Notes: a model not told the origin generated them from the letters alone. Positions 1 through 10,296 are shown, counted from the first letter of the stretch. The stretch: DNA of 64,000 bases from Paenibacillus montanisoli (GCF_003268025.1 NZ_QLUW01000001.1:806001-870000), one strand, 5' to 3'. Program-made: numbers and translations.

Positions 1-196
1 AATTCAGCTGGAAACGCTTGATGCGCCGATCGTTTCTCCCGGTGAGAAGCGGATGCTGCGGTTCGACCAGCGCTTTGCTCCGCTCGAAGGAGGCATGCAT
101 TTTAATCTGCATAACAATGTCTGGGGAACGAATTTCCGGATGTGGTTCGAGGAAAATATGACGTATCGCTTTGTGCTTCGTATCGAGGATAAATAA
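1..196 (+). CDS. C-terminal fragment, DUF5054-like protein (partial)
   Basis: The reading frame is open from base 2 to the TAA at 194-196 and gives the last 64 residues of a protein that begins outside the window. The tail reads FNLHNNVWGTNFRMWFEENM and then FVLRIEDK. From memory, an N-L-x-N-N-x-W-G-T-N-F-x-M-W tail is typical of large DUF5054 proteins, which are related to glycoside hydrolase family 38-type enzymes. That family name is recognition only; the catalytic part is not visible here. A strong hairpin follows directly, consistent with this being a true gene end. Confidence 0.45.
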   Translation, partial: IQLETLDAPIVSPGEKRMLRFDQRFAPLEGGMHFNLHNNVWGTNFRMWFEENMTYRFVLRIEDK

Positions 197-204
197 TGAA
201 CATC

Positions 205-238
205 AAAAAAGGCGGCCCTTATATAAGGGCCACCTTTT
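205..238. terminator. Bidirectional Rho-independent terminator
   Basis: An A-run, then a hairpin with arms GGCCCTTAT/ATAAGGGCC extended by AAGG/CCTT, then a T-run. It lies between two convergent genes, the partial upstream gene and ddh, and can serve both strands. Confidence 0.8.
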
Positions 239-248
239 ACACGATCGC

Positions 249-1232
249 TTACAGCAATTCGCGGCGAAGCTGCTCCGCCGATTTCGGCGACAAGTAGCCG
301 ATCGGGAGATCGAAGATCGTTTTCGCGCCTTTGCTGCCTTCTTGGCTCAAGCGGTGGCCTGCGCGTGCGCATGCGACCAGAACGCTTGCCGTAAACTCAG
401 GGTTGCTTTCCAGCTTCAAGCCGAACTCGATGATTTGCTTCGTGCCTTCGCCGGTGATGCCGCTGCGGATGACGAAGCCGCCATGCGGCATGCCTTGGTG
501 TTCGGCAGCTAGCTGCTCTTCGGTGATGAAGGTTACAGTCGTATCGTAATCGGAGAAATAGTTCGGCATATTCACGATTGTGCTTGTGATTTCTTCCTTA
601 TTCGCGCCCTCTTCGGCGACGACGAAGCATTGTCTCAAATGCTTCTCGCGCGTAGCCAGCTCTGGCGTCTCGCCCGCGCGGATGCGGTCGATGACCTCTT
701 CAACCGGCACCGTATATTGAACGCCCGCTTTGACGCCCGGTACGCGGCGGATGGCATCGGAGTGGCCTTGGCTGACGCCTTTGCCCCAGAACGTATAGTC
801 CGTTCCTACCGGCAGGATCGCTTCCGCGAGCAAGCGATTCAGCGAGAAGAGACCTGGATCCCAGCCTGTCGAAATGATGCTAAGCGTGCCGGCTTCAACG
901 GAAGCCGCATTCACCGCTTCATAAAATTCCGGAATTTTCGCATGCGTATCGAAGCTGTCAACGGTGTTGAACATGCGCGCGATAACCGGCGTTTGCTCAG
1001 GCAGATCGGTAGCCGAGCCGCCGCACAGAATCATCACATCGATAATGCCTTTGTACTGCTCGATTGCCGAAATATGCTCGAAGCGTACGCCTTCCGCGCC
1101 GCTCATTTGCTCGGGCTGTCTGCGCGTAAAGATCGCGGTAAGCTCCATGTCCGGATTTTGACGAATCGCTTTCTCTACGCCTCTGCCGAGGTTTCCATAG
1201 CCTACAATGCCTAGTTTGATCGTTTGCTGCAC
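249..1232 (-). CDS. ddh: meso-diaminopimelate D-dehydrogenase
   Basis: 327 residues, the usual length for diaminopimelate dehydrogenase, which makes meso-DAP from tetrahydrodipicolinate in one NADPH-dependent step (lysine and peptidoglycan precursor supply). The N-terminus IKLGIVGYGNLGRGVEKAI is the Rossmann dinucleotide-binding motif. Family segments such as LCGGSATDLPEQTP, NTVDSFDTHAKIPEF and STGWDPGLFSLNR are all present. The start is preceded by a GGGAGGAC ribosome binding site. It is monocistronic, divergent from germinant receptor locus 1 and ends at a shared terminator. Nothing looks truncated. Confidence 0.93.
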   Translation of the reverse strand: MQQTIKLGIVGYGNLGRGVEKAIRQNPDMELTAIFTRRQPEQMSGAEGVRFEHISAIEQYKGIIDVMILCGGSATDLPEQTPVIARMFNTVDSFDTHAKIPEFYEAVNAASVEAGTLSIISTGWDPGLFSLNRLLAEAILPVGTDYTFWGKGVSQGHSDAIRRVPGVKAGVQYTVPVEEVIDRIRAGETPELATREKHLRQCFVVAEEGANKEEITSTIVNMPNYFSDYDTTVTFITEEQLAAEHQGMPHGGFVIRSGITGEGTKQIIEFGLKLESNPEFTASVLVACARAGHRLSQEGSKGAKTIFDLPIGYLSPKSAEQLRRELL

Positions 1233-1370
1233 TTCAAAGTCCTCCCGAATTTGGATTCACATACTTATTTAAGATGTCTGATTTTCAGTATAAAGATATT
1301 ACATAGAATGTAAACTAAAAGATTTGGAAAAAGTCGATTTTCATCGAAAAAGAGAGGTTCAGAGCCGCTC

Positions 1371-1399
1371 ATATATTTCCCAGTTATCAGCACATAATA
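1371..1399 (+). promoter_or_regulatory. Sigma-G-like forespore promoter of germinant receptor locus 1
   Basis: CATAATA at 1393-1399 fits the sigma-G -10 consensus CATNHTA exactly. ATATA at 1371-1375 matches the -35 GHATR at four of five positions, with a 17-base spacer. The same GCACATAATA context occurs before locus 2. GerA-type operons are known to be sigma-G controlled; assignment here is by sequence only. The implied start site lies almost at the ribosome binding site, so the leader would be very short. Confidence 0.5.
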
Positions 1400-1419
1400 C
1401 GTGTGAAAGGAGGATGGCT

Positions 1420-2881
1420 ATGCTGCTCCAAGCTTCATGCGAAGATAACGTGAACGCCATACGCAAGGCGCTGCATGAATCGGACGATCTGCTCGTCCAC
1501 GATGTATTGCTCCCGACTATCACCGGAAAGCTTCTCTTTTTAGATACGATCACCGATGCAAAGTTAATCCATGCGCATGTGCTTGATCCGATCAGCCGCA
1601 ACACGGATCGGCCCGTGCTCGAACGCATAACGGCACGCGAAGTCCATACGAGAGAACGAATGGATGAGGTTCTCGAGGATCTGATCATGGCTATGCGGTG
1701 CTGCTCCTGCCCGGCGAGAGGAACGCCATATCCGTCGCGGCTAAATCGCATTTTCTCCGGTCGGTGGATGAGCCCGATAACGAGAAAATCGTCCGCGGCG
1801 CGCATGACGGCTTCATCGAGAACCTGAACGTCAACTTGAACCTGATTCGTTCGCGCATCCGAGCAAGCAGCTTGTCATCCGTACCTTCATGGTAGGTACC
1901 GAAGTGAAAACGAAGGTTGCCATTCTCTATATGAACGACATCGCCAATCCCGAATTGGTCAAGGAAATCACTAAGCGAATTAGCGCCATCAAGACGGACT
2001 TGGTCATGTCCCCTGGCTTCATTGAAGAATTTGTCGAGGATGCGCCGTTCTCGCCGTTTCCCCAACTGCTGAATACGGATCGTCCGGACCGGGCTGCGTA
2101 TAACCTCATGGAAGGCCGCGTCGTCATGTTTTCGAACGAAAGTCCGACCGCGCTTGTGCTTCCCGTCACCTTCTTCGCGTTCTACCAATCGCCGGACGAT
2201 TACAATAGCCGGTTCTTCGTCGGCTCGTTTTATCGTTTCGTACGGCTCGTGTGCTTTACGATTGCCATCACGCTGCCCGCCATCTATATCGGCGTCGTGG
2301 CTTTTCATTTCGAAACGCTGCCTATCAAGCTGCTTATACCGATTAAAGAATCGATTGAACAGATTCCGTTTCAGCCGCTGGTCGAGGCGCTGATCATGGA
2401 GCTGACGATCGAGCTGATCCGGGAAGCGGGCGTCCGGCTGCCGACCTCCATCGGTCCGGTCATCGGCATCGTCGGCGGTTTGGTCATCGGACAAGCCGTC
2501 GTCGAAGCAAATTTGGTTTCCAATGTCATGGTTATTATCGTCGCGATTACGATTACGGCTACGGCTTCCTTCGTCGTGACGTCGAACGAGATGGTGACGT
2601 CGCTGCGGCTGCTCCGGTTCCCGCTCATGATCTTGGCGGCTACGTTCGGCTTCATCGGCATCGTGCTCGGCCTATCCGTTCTGTTCATGCATCTGTGCGC
2701 GCTGGAATCGTTCGGCACGCCGTACTTTGCGCCTTGGTCGACCGGCCGCTGGGCGGATTTCAAGGATACGATTTTTCGGTTCCCGCTGTGGCTGATGGAT
2801 AAGCGGCCGAAGGACAGCAGGTCAATCAAGCGGGTGCGCGAAACTTACTCCCGGGGATGGAAAACGGATGAAACGGAATAG
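1420..2881 (+). pseudogene. Germinant receptor A subunit (GerA/GerKA family), frameshifted
   Basis: The region codes a roughly 487-codon GerA-family subunit, normal length, but in three consecutive frames. Frame 1 carries the N-terminal domain to about base 1686 (ending EVLEDLI). Frame 2 carries GYAVLLLPGERNAI through VRGAHDGFIENLNVNLNLI to about 1860. Frame 3 carries KQLVIRTFMVG to the C-terminal membrane domain (FYQSPDDYNSRFFVGSFYR onward). Each junction fits loss of one base, near 1686/1687 and 1860/1861. ATG 1420 is chosen because AAAGGAGG ends six bases before it. The gene overlaps gerB by 14 bases, as in intact operons. It is either a recent pseudogene or two sequencing errors; the rest of the operon looks functional. 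Confidence 0.8.
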
Positions 2882-3965
2882 AAGCCGCATCTCCCAGCTC
2901 CAGCTGTTTACGATGGTGGCGCAAATCATGATCGGCACGGAAGTGATTTCGCTTCCCCACAGCGTCCATGAGAATGCCAGGCAGGACAGCTGGATGGCCA
3001 TTCTCATTGCCGGCGCGATCGTCCAGTTGGTCGTCCTGCTGCAATGGGGGGTTATGAGGAGGCATCCCGGGCTTACCTTCTTCGAGATCAGCGAGCATGT
3101 GCTGGGAAAATGGATCAGCCGCGGTATCGCGCTTCTCTATACGGGCTATTTCATGTTCGTCAATATGCTGTCTATGCTGAACACCTTTTCGGTACTCTAC
3201 AAATGGGCCTATCCCCAAACGCCGAAATGGGTTACGCTCGGGCTTGTTCTGCTCGTTGGCGTCTATATGGGCAGGCAAAGCGTGCAGGCGATCGCGCGGT
3301 TCTTCTTTCTCGTGACGATTTTGCATCTATTTTTCATATTGATCCTGCTGCTATCGCACGGCCATGGTGATTGGCTGAATCTGCTGCCGGTAGGCCGTAC
3401 GCCTGTTCCGTCCATCTTGCTTGGCGCCAAATCGACCCTGCTGGCGCTGCTCGGATTTGAAGTGCTGCTTATCGTACAACCGAAGGTGAAAGGGCAGCCG
3501 TCCAAGAAGCTTCGAAACGTATCGCTTTCGATCTGGTACGTCATTGCGATGTACATCCTGATCACGATGACCTGCCTCTTCTATTTATCCTCCGAGAGGC
3601 TCGATCAAGTACCGGAGCCAGTCATGTATATGCTTAGCCGTTTTACGGTCGTCGTGATTGAACGGCTGGATATGATCTTCCTGTCTTTCTGGATCGTATC
3701 GGCGGTTACCTCATTCGTAGGCTTCTTGTATATGGGTTCTGAGAGCGCGAAATTCGTTTGCGGCGGAACTAGCCGCCATAAATTCGTACTATGGGTAGGA
3801 CTGGTGCCGTTCGTGCTTGCATTGGTGCAAAACAATCCGTTCGCGGTTGCGAATTGGACGCCTTACTTGGAGCTCTATGCCCTGGTAACGCTGGCACTGC
3901 TGCCGCTTGTGATCTTGGTCGGCTCGTTATTGAAGCAAGGCGGGGGAAGGGGGAAAGCGGCATGA
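2868..3965 (+). CDS. Germinant receptor B subunit, spore germination permease (GerB/GerKB family)
   Basis: 365 residues with about ten hydrophobic membrane segments and the N-terminal pattern ISQLQLFTMVAQIMIGTEVISLP, characteristic of the APC-superfamily Spore_permease family. In GerA-type receptors the B subunit sits in the spore inner membrane and is thought to bind the germinant. The start overlaps the end of the broken A gene by 14 bases and the stop overlaps the C gene start (ATGA), so the three are translationally coupled. No internal disruption is seen. Germinant specificity cannot be read from the sequence. Confidence 0.9.
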   Translation: MKRNRSRISQLQLFTMVAQIMIGTEVISLPHSVHENARQDSWMAILIAGAIVQLVVLLQWGVMRRHPGLTFFEISEHVLGKWISRGIALLYTGYFMFVNMLSMLNTFSVLYKWAYPQTPKWVTLGLVLLVGVYMGRQSVQAIARFFFLVTILHLFFILILLLSHGHGDWLNLLPVGRTPVPSILLGAKSTLLALLGFEVLLIVQPKVKGQPSKKLRNVSLSIWYVIAMYILITMTCLFYLSSERLDQVPEPVMYMLSRFTVVVIERLDMIFLSFWIVSAVTSFVGFLYMGSESAKFVCGGTSRHKFVLWVGLVPFVLALVQNNPFAVANWTPYLELYALVTLALLPLVILVGSLLKQGGGRGKAA

Positions 3966-5065
3966 AAAGAAGCCGGATTCCGTTTCTGCTTGTTTTGTCA
4001 TTGTCAGTCCTGGCCGGCTGCTGGGATCAGCGCCTGCTGAAGGACAACCATTTGGTCATGTGCGGGGGGATCGATCCAGGGGAGGAGGGGGCGATCGAGC
4101 TATCGATGTCCACGTTCACTGGGAAGGCGGCTAAGGAGAAAGGGATCATCGAAACAGCCATCGGACATACCGTCCGCAATGCCCGTGCCGGGATCGACTT
4201 TAAAATCGAGAAGACCGCCGATAACTCGGAGCTCCAGATGATTCTATTGAATGAAGAGCTGGCAAGACAGAGCATCTTGGGTCCGTTAAATATATTGTAC
4301 CGTGACCGGCTTTCGAACTTCGGGGCCAAAATCGCCATCGTAAAGGGATCAGCGAAAGCCGTCATGGAAGCCGTCGCGAAGAGGGATCCTTTGGTCGGGC
4401 CTTATTTGGCCGAGCTCGTAGTCAGTTTGGAGAAGGACTCCATCCTGCCGAGAGAGAACGTCGGCACGATCGGCGATATCATTCCGCAGCCCGGCAAGGA
4501 TCTGCTTCTTCCTTATATAGAGCTTAAAGAGGGCGAAAGCCAGTTCAGCGGCACCGCTATTATCCACGATGACCGGATGACAGGGACGCTCCGTTCGGAA
4601 GAGTCGCTGCTTGCCGTGCTGTTCACGAAGGACAAGCCGAAAGTCGCCAAATTGACGCTAAAGGTAAAAGAAAATCAAACCCTTAAGTCGAACAACTACA
4701 TGACGTTGGGTATCTTGAACGCGGATACGAAGATAAAGATAGGGGTCAAGGACAGGCGTCATATCACGGTTAAGCTTGACAATGCGGTGACTGCTTACGT
4801 ACAGGAATATAACGGCAAAGACTTGAATGCCGAAACCAAGATAGCGGAATGGAACCGGAAGCTGTCGGAGCTCGTGACGGAGAAGGCGACAGCGGTCATC
4901 GAGAAGCTGCGGCAAGGCAACTGCGATTTGTACGGCATAGGGGCGCGGATTCGGGCCTTTCATCCGGAGGTATGGAAGAGCCTCGATTGGGAGAAGGATT
5001 TCCCCGATGTCCGGTTTGTAGTCAGCGTGAAGGTGAAAATCAATCATACGGGAAGCATTAATTAA
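3962..5065 (+). CDS. Germinant receptor C subunit, Ger(x)C family lipoprotein
   Basis: 367 residues. It begins with a lipoprotein signal peptide ending in the lipobox LAGC followed by WDQR, and has the family features CWDQRLLKDNHLV near the N-terminus and DLYGIGARIRAFHPEVWKSL near the C-terminus. It should be lipid-anchored on the outer face of the spore inner membrane next to the A and B subunits. ATG 3962 overlaps the gerB stop. A hairpin terminator follows directly. With the A subunit frameshifted, this subunit may be left without a complete receptor unless the A reading is a sequence artefact. Confidence 0.92.
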   Translation: MKRSRIPFLLVLSLSVLAGCWDQRLLKDNHLVMCGGIDPGEEGAIELSMSTFTGKAAKEKGIIETAIGHTVRNARAGIDFKIEKTADNSELQMILLNEELARQSILGPLNILYRDRLSNFGAKIAIVKGSAKAVMEAVAKRDPLVGPYLAELVVSLEKDSILPRENVGTIGDIIPQPGKDLLLPYIELKEGESQFSGTAIIHDDRMTGTLRSEESLLAVLFTKDKPKVAKLTLKVKENQTLKSNNYMTLGILNADTKIKIGVKDRRHITVKLDNAVTAYVQEYNGKDLNAETKIAEWNRKLSELVTEKATAVIEKLRQGNCDLYGIGARIRAFHPEVWKSLDWEKDFPDVRFVVSVKVKINHTGSIN

Positions 5066-5090
5066 GGCTGCCGATCCAGGCAGCCTTCAT
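5064..5090. terminator. Bidirectional terminator between gerC and the LysR gene
   Basis: Perfect inverted repeat AAGGCTGCC/GGCAGCCTT with a six-base loop between two convergent genes, followed by a T-rich stretch. It starts inside the gerC stop codon. Confidence 0.75.
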
Positions 5091-5093
5091 TGT

Positions 5094-5978
5094 TTAGATC
5101 AGCCGCATCAGCTCGATAAACTTGCCCGCGCTGCTCGACAGCGGCATGTTGCGCATGGTCATGATGCCGACGTGAGAAGGCGGCAGCGCCACGTCCAGCT
5201 GAATTTCGAAGAGCGAACCGTTCTCGAGCTCCTTGGATACGAACTCCCGGGTCACGTAAGAGATGCCGAGTCCTTTGCGCGCGAGCTCGATGAGCAAATC
5301 CACGCTGCCGACCTCGATCTCAGGCTTCAAGGTGATTCCGTAGCTCTGGAATAATTCCGTAATCGCCATTCGCGCACGACTGTTTCGCGAGAACAGGATG
5401 ACGGGGTACTCCAACAGCTTATCCAGCGATAATACCATTCCCCTTAGCTCGGCGTAATGAGCCCCCGCAACGAAGCAGTCCTGCAGCTGGAGGCTCTCCC
5501 TTACCTCGAGCTGGGGATCCACGATCGGCATCCGCACGACGCCGAGATCGATGCGACCTTCCTTCAAGAACGAGATGACCTCCGGCGTCGTTCCGTGATT
5601 CAGATGCAGCCTTACGCCGGGATAGAGCCGGTGATAGTCCTCCAGATAAGGCAGAATATAGTGCTTGAACAGCGAATCGCTGCCGCCGATCCGCAGCTCG
5701 CCGCTGTCCAGATTTTTAAGCGCGGCCATCTTTTCCTCCGCCGTTGAAATCAGTATTTGCGACTGCTCGATATAGGAGTAGAGGATGGCGCCTTCCTGCG
5801 TAAGCGCAACGCCCTTCGGATTCCGGTAAAACAGCGTCAGGCCGAAGCTGTCCTCCAGCTGCTTGATGGCGTGGCTGACGCTCGGCTGCGTAATATACAG
5901 CGCTTTGGCCGCTTGGGTCAGGCTGCCGGTCTTCGCCGCCCAATAAAAAACCTTGTACAATTCGTAGTTATTGTTCAT
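5094..5978 (-). CDS. LysR family transcriptional regulator
   Basis: 294 residues, standard LysR length. The N-terminal winged helix-turn-helix reads YWAAKTGSLTQAAKALYITQ then PSVSHAIKQLE, and the rest is a LysR substrate-binding domain (GELRIGGSDSLFKHYILPYL and onward). It is divergent from zwf with about 100 bases between the two starts, so it may control the pentose-phosphate operon as well as itself; the inducer is not predictable. A palindrome covering its own start codon is a candidate autoregulatory site. The AGGAG ribosome binding site is about 15 bases upstream of the start, farther than usual. Confidence 0.9.
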   Translation of the reverse strand: MNNNYELYKVFYWAAKTGSLTQAAKALYITQPSVSHAIKQLEDSFGLTLFYRNPKGVALTQEGAILYSYIEQSQILISTAEEKMAALKNLDSGELRIGGSDSLFKHYILPYLEDYHRLYPGVRLHLNHGTTPEVISFLKEGRIDLGVVRMPIVDPQLEVRESLQLQDCFVAGAHYAELRGMVLSLDKLLEYPVILFSRNSRARMAITELFQSYGITLKPEIEVGSVDLLIELARKGLGISYVTREFVSKELENGSLFEIQLDVALPPSHVGIMTMRNMPLSSSAGKFIELMRLI

Positions 5979-5991
5979 AGACGTGGTCTAT
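5977..5991. promoter_or_regulatory. Candidate LysR autoregulatory palindrome
   Basis: ATAGAC-GTG-GTCTAT is a perfect 6-3-6 palindrome containing the T-N11-A pattern of LysR-type sites. It overlaps the LysR start codon in the region shared with divergent zwf. Binding is inferred from position and shape only. Confidence 0.4.
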
Positions 5992-6012
5992 AGCTCCTGT
6001 TAAATATATTGA

Positions 6013-6040
6013 TTACTTATATGGATGCTAATCGTATTAT
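6013..6040 (+). promoter_or_regulatory. Possible sigma-A promoter of zwf
   Basis: TTACTT, a 16-base gap and TATTAT lie 37 bases before the zwf start. The -35 box is weak, and a TTGATT at 6009 with a 20-base gap is an alternative. Confidence 0.35.
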
Positions 6041-6076
6041 AGTGGATCTAAGGCAATCAGGGAAGGAGCAAAGCAG

Positions 6077-7618
6077 ATGGAAGCTATGTCACTTGTCTTA
6101 TTTGGAGCAACGGGAGATTTGGCTAAACGGAAAATTTACCCGGCTTTATATAATCTATTCATCGACGGAAAGCTGCCGCGATCGTTCTCTGTCTTCGGCT
6201 TGGGCAGAAGAGAGCTGACCGACGAGACGTTCCGCTCGCATGTCGAGCAATCGCTGCGCGCCTTTTCGAGACGCGAGCCGCAAGATGAGGCGGTTACGCA
6301 GCAATTTTTGAACGCGTTCCGCTACAATGTGCTCCATATCGGCCGCTTGGAAGACTACGGGAAGCTGCTGTCGCGGATTGAGCGGCGGGAGGAAGCGCTC
6401 GGAGCGGCGCCGAACCGGATGTTCTACTTGTCCGTATCGCCGGAGTTCTTCGAGCCGATCGCAGCGAATCTCATGGAAAGCGGACTTGGCTCCGCGAAGG
6501 GCTGGAAGCGGCTCGTCATCGAGAAGCCGTTCGGCCACGATCTGCAGTCCGCCCGGGTGCTGAACGAGAAGCTAGGCAAAGCTTTTGCGGAGCATGAAAT
6601 TTACCGGATCGACCATTATCTCGGCAAGCCGATGGTCCAGCGGCTGGAGACGCTGCAGCAGTCCAACCCGGTGCTGCATGCGCTATGGACGAACCGCCAC
6701 ATCGCCAATGTGCAAATTACGGCGAATGAGACGGTCGGCGTCGAGGAACGGGCCGCCTATTACGATCAGGCTGGCGCCGTGCGGGATATGTTCCAGAACC
6801 ACATGCTGCAGCTCCTGACGATGCTGGCGATTCACCTGCCGAGCAACAGCTCCTCGGAAGAGGTGCGGCTGAAGAAGAAGAAGGTGATGGAGGCTTTGGT
6901 TCCGCTTCAGCAGGAAGATCTCGCTTCCTTGGTCGTCCGCGGGCAATATGCCTCCGGCGAGATTCAAGGGAAGCCGGTCATTGGCTACGCGGCCGAGCCG
7001 GGCATACCGGAAGGCTCCATGAACGATACGTTTATCGCCGCAAAGCTGCAGATCGACGATTACTTTTGGCGGGGCGTACCGTTCTATATTCGGACCGGCA
7101 AGCGCATGAAGGAGAAGTCGACGCGTCTCGTCATCGAATTCAAAGAGCCGCTAGCGAATCAGGCCGGCCATAAGGATGAACGGAAGCGGCCGAATTTGCT
7201 CGTCATTGAGATCAGCCCGAATGAAGGCATCACGCTGCAATTGAATATGAAGGATACGGGGCGGACGGGCGAGCTTCAGCCGATCCGCATCGACTTTCAT
7301 GCGAACCAGCAGGATGTCCCCGAAGCGTATGAGAACTTGATCCGCGATGCGATGCTCGGCGATCCGACGTTCTTCGCGCATTGGGATGAGGTGGAGCTGG
7401 CTTGGAAATGGACGCAGCCGATTCTGGACGCATTCCAAGCGAATCAAGTTCCGCTTCACGCTTATGAAGCGGGGTCTTACGGACCGGCCGCGTCCGATGA
7501 ATTGCTGGCGAAGGACGGCTTCCGTTGGCACTTCGATACCAAGCAAGAGCAAGAGCAAGAGCAAGACGATACCGAAACGAAAGCAGGAACGCACTATGCC
7601 TATAACGCAAACCATTGA
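6077..7618 (+). CDS. zwf: Glucose-6-phosphate 1-dehydrogenase
   Basis: 513 residues, normal length. It oxidises glucose-6-phosphate to 6-phosphogluconolactone with NADP+, the entry step of the oxidative pentose phosphate pathway. The N-terminal nucleotide motif [18 protein letters not shown] and the catalytic RIDHYLGK (about residues 177-184, His180) are present, as are EKPFGHD and NHMLQLL. GGAAGGAG precedes the ATG. The last residues are a low-complexity tail, E-Q-E-Q-E-Q-D-D, encoded by repeated GAGCAA hexamers. The gene overlaps tkt by 23 bases, so the two are translationally coupled. Confidence 0.96.
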   Translation: MEAMSLVLFGATGDLAKRKIYPALYNLFIDGKLPRSFSVFGLGRRELTDETFRSHVEQSLRAFSRREPQDEAVTQQFLNAFRYNVLHIGRLEDYGKLLSRIERREEALGAAPNRMFYLSVSPEFFEPIAANLMESGLGSAKGWKRLVIEKPFGHDLQSARVLNEKLGKAFAEHEIYRIDHYLGKPMVQRLETLQQSNPVLHALWTNRHIANVQITANETVGVEERAAYYDQAGAVRDMFQNHMLQLLTMLAIHLPSNSSSEEVRLKKKKVMEALVPLQQEDLASLVVRGQYASGEIQGKPVIGYAAEPGIPEGSMNDTFIAAKLQIDDYFWRGVPFYIRTGKRMKEKSTRLVIEFKEPLANQAGHKDERKRPNLLVIEISPNEGITLQLNMKDTGRTGELQPIRIDFHANQQDVPEAYENLIRDAMLGDPTFFAHWDEVELAWKWTQPILDAFQANQVPLHAYEAGSYGPAASDELLAKDGFRWHFDTKQEQEQEQDDTETKAGTHYAYNANH

Positions 7619-9590
7619 TCAGTTGGCTGTCGATACGATCCGGACGTTGTCCATCGACGCCATTAACGCCGCAAATTCCGGCCATCCCGGGCTGCCGATG
7701 GGGGCCGCGCCGATGGCGTACGCCCTATGGGCGAAGCAGCTGAGCCACAATCCGGGCCATTCACGCTGGTTCAATCGCGACCGTTTCGTCCTATCCGCGG
7801 GCCATGGCTCAGCCTTGTTGTACAGCCTGCTGCATCTGACGGGCTACCAGGTGTCGCTGGACGATCTCAAGCAGTTCCGCAAGCTGAACAGCAAGACGCC
7901 GGGGCATCCTGAGTTCGGGCATACGGACGGCGTGGATGCGACGACCGGACCGCTCGGCCAAGGGGTCGCGATGGCTGCCGGCATGGCGATGGCCGAAGCG
8001 CATCTGGCCGCGAAATTCAACCGCGACGGATTCCCGGTCATCGATCATTACACTTACGCGCTTGTCGGAGACGGCTGCCTCATGGAAGGCATTTCCTACG
8101 AGGCGATGTCGATGGCAGGGCATATGAAGCTGGGCAAGTTGATCGTGCTGTACGATTCCAACGACATCTCCTTGGATGGGGACCTGAACCTTTCATTCGG
8201 GGAAAACATGCGGAAGCGGGCGGAATCGGCGCAATGGCAATACCTCCGGGTCGAGGACGGCAACGATATCGAGCTCATCTCTGCGGCGATCTCTGCGGCG
8301 AAGCAGAATCTTGAACAACCGACGCTGATCGAAGTACGTACGGTCATTGGCTACGGCAGCAAGAAGGTGCAGGGCACGAACAAAGCGCACGGCGCGCCCC
8401 TCGGCAAGGAAGAGGCCAAGGCGACCAAAGAAGTGTACGGTTGGCCGCATGAAGAGGAGTTTACGGTTCCGGCTGACGTTAGAGCTCACTTCGACGAGCT
8501 GAAGCGGCAAGGAGCAGCCAAAGAAGAAGCGTGGAACGGCCTGCTGGCAGCTTATCAAGCGCAGCACCATGAGCTCGGCAATGAGCTTGTGGCCGTCATC
8601 GGGGGCGAGGTGTCCATCGACGCAGCGGACATGTTGACGTTCGATGCCGGCAAATCGATCTCGACGCGCGTAGCCAGCGGCAACGCCATCAATCATTACG
8701 TGAAGCTCGTCCCTTCGCTGTTCGGCGGAAGCGCGGATTTATCGCATTCCACTATGACGGATATTAGCGGCGAGCAGACGTTTGCCGTCAATGACTACGC
8801 GGGACGGAATGTCTATTTCGGCGTCCGCGAGCATGCGATGGGCGCTGCCGGCAACGGGATGGCGCTGCATGGCGGGGTTAAGCCGTTCGTGAGCACCTTC
8901 TTCGTATTCAGCGATTACTTGCGCCCTGCCATTCGTCTTGCAGCGCTGCAGAAGCTGCCAGTCGTCTACGTCTTCACGCACGACTCGATCGCGGTCGGGG
9001 AAGACGGGCCGACGCATGAGCCGATCGAGCATCTGGCTGCGTTGCGTACGATTCCGGGACTCACGGTCATCCGGCCGACCGACGCCAACGAAACGGCAAG
9101 CGCATGGGCCTACGCCTTGCAGCAGCAAGAAGGTCCGGTCGCGCTGGTACTGAGCAGACAGAACCTGCCGGTATTTGAAGCAACGAAGCGCAATGTCGAA
9201 GCGGTGGCCAAAGGCGGATACGTGCTGACGGAAACGAACGGCCAGCCGGATCTCATTCTGATCGGAACGGGTTCCGAGGTTTCGCTCGCCGCGGATGCTA
9301 AAGCGGAGCTGGAGCAAGAAGGCTTCTCCGTACGGGTGGTAGCAATGCCGAGCAGAGAGCTGTTCGACCGCCAGCCTGAGGATTACAAGCAAGCGGTGCT
9401 GCCGGCTTCCGTCACGAAACGGGTAGCCATCGAAGCGGGCATCTCGCTCGGCTGGGAGCGCTATGCGGGTCCAAGCGGCAAGACGCTGTCGATCGACACC
9501 TTCGGCGCTTCGGGTCCAGGTACGGAGGTTATGGCGTATTTCGGCTTCTCGGTAAGCAATGTCGTTCGTTTGGCGAAAGAGCTGCTGTAA
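7596..9590 (+). CDS. tkt: Transketolase
   Basis: 664 residues, full length. The thiamine-diphosphate enzyme transfers two-carbon units between ketoses and aldoses in the non-oxidative pentose phosphate pathway. Recognisable segments: [20 protein letters not shown] at the N-terminus, the [13 protein letters not shown] cofactor region, and [14 protein letters not shown] plus IRPTDANE in the pyrimidine-binding domain. The start ATG 7596 lies inside the end of zwf, with only a modest AGCAGGA ribosome binding site, so coupling to zwf translation is likely. [20 protein letters not shown] is a conventional N-terminus. Confidence 0.96.
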   Translation: MPITQTIDQLAVDTIRTLSIDAINAANSGHPGLPMGAAPMAYALWAKQLSHNPGHSRWFNRDRFVLSAGHGSALLYSLLHLTGYQVSLDDLKQFRKLNSKTPGHPEFGHTDGVDATTGPLGQGVAMAAGMAMAEAHLAAKFNRDGFPVIDHYTYALVGDGCLMEGISYEAMSMAGHMKLGKLIVLYDSNDISLDGDLNLSFGENMRKRAESAQWQYLRVEDGNDIELISAAISAAKQNLEQPTLIEVRTVIGYGSKKVQGTNKAHGAPLGKEEAKATKEVYGWPHEEEFTVPADVRAHFDELKRQGAAKEEAWNGLLAAYQAQHHELGNELVAVIGGEVSIDAADMLTFDAGKSISTRVASGNAINHYVKLVPSLFGGSADLSHSTMTDISGEQTFAVNDYAGRNVYFGVREHAMGAAGNGMALHGGVKPFVSTFFVFSDYLRPAIRLAALQKLPVVYVFTHDSIAVGEDGPTHEPIEHLAALRTIPGLTVIRPTDANETASAWAYALQQQEGPVALVLSRQNLPVFEATKRNVEAVAKGGYVLTETNGQPDLILIGTGSEVSLAADAKAELEQEGFSVRVVAMPSRELFDRQPEDYKQAVLPASVTKRVAIEAGISLGWERYAGPSGKTLSIDTFGASGPGTEVMAYFGFSVSNVVRLAKELL

Positions 9591-9630
9591 TCATAGGTGT
9601 TCATTCATTTCGATTCGGAGGTTGAGAGCG

Positions 9631-10296
9631 ATGAAGTTTTTTATCGATACGGCAAACCTGGAGGACATCAAGAAGGCTTACAAGATCGGCATTCTGTCCG
9701 GCGTCACGACAAACCCATCCTTAGTGGCCAAGGAGGGCGTGAAATTCGAGGACCGCATTGCCGAGATTCTGCGCGCGGTGCCTGAAGTGGAATCCGTATC
9801 CGCCGAAGTGACTCCCGACGCGGTAACAGCCGAAGAGATGATCGCGCAAGCGGATGAGCTGATCAAGATCAACAATTACGACAAAAACATTACGATTAAG
9901 CTCCCGATGACGATCGCAGGCCTGGAAGCATGCCGCTACCTGGCGAATAAAGGCGTGAAGACGAACGTGACGCTGATCTTCACCGTCAATCAGGCTCTCT
10001 TGGCCGCCCGCGCAGGCGCTTCCTATGTTTCGCCTTTCCTGGGACGCTTGGACGATATTTCCGAAGACGGCGTGCAGTTGGTCGCGAAGGTTGCGGAGCT
10101 GTTCCGGATCCATCGTCTGGACGCGCAGATCATCGCGGCGTCCGTCCGCCATCCGGATCATGTCACGCGCGTCGCCATGGCCGGCGCGCATATCGCTACG
10201 GTTCCTTGGTCGGTGATCGAGCAAATTTCCAAGCATCCGCTGACCGATCAAGGGATCGACAAATTCGCGGCCGACTGGAAAAAAGCAGCGAAATAA
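9631..10296 (+). CDS. tal: Transaldolase (fructose-6-phosphate aldolase-like subfamily)
   Basis: 221 residues, the size of the short single-domain transaldolases common in Firmicutes. [16 protein letters not shown] and GVTTNPSL are hallmark segments. The Schiff-base lysine is Lys90 in NITIKLPMT, and the [10 protein letters not shown] loop is present. The ATG 9631 follows CGGAGG, 40 bases after tkt. It completes a zwf-tkt-tal operon ended by a strong terminator. Short transaldolases and fructose-6-phosphate aldolases are close relatives; operon context favours transaldolase. Confidence 0.93.
   Translation: MKFFIDTANLEDIKKAYKIGILSGVTTNPSLVAKEGVKFEDRIAEILRAVPEVESVSAEVTPDAVTAEEMIAQADELIKINNYDKNITIKLPMTIAGLEACRYLANKGVKTNVTLIFTVNQALLAARAGASYVSPFLGRLDDISEDGVQLVAKVAELFRIHRLDAQIIAASVRHPDHVTRVAMAGAHIATVPWSVIEQISKHPLTDQGIDKFAADWKKAAK

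Noticed and set aside
1233-1370. Lysine riboswitch before ddh
   Set aside because: The leader is short and I see no lysine-riboswitch-like multi-helix structure.
7347-7595. Upstream extension of transketolase inside zwf
   Set aside because: The conserved transketolase N-terminus begins at ATG 7596; the extension is a second frame of zwf.
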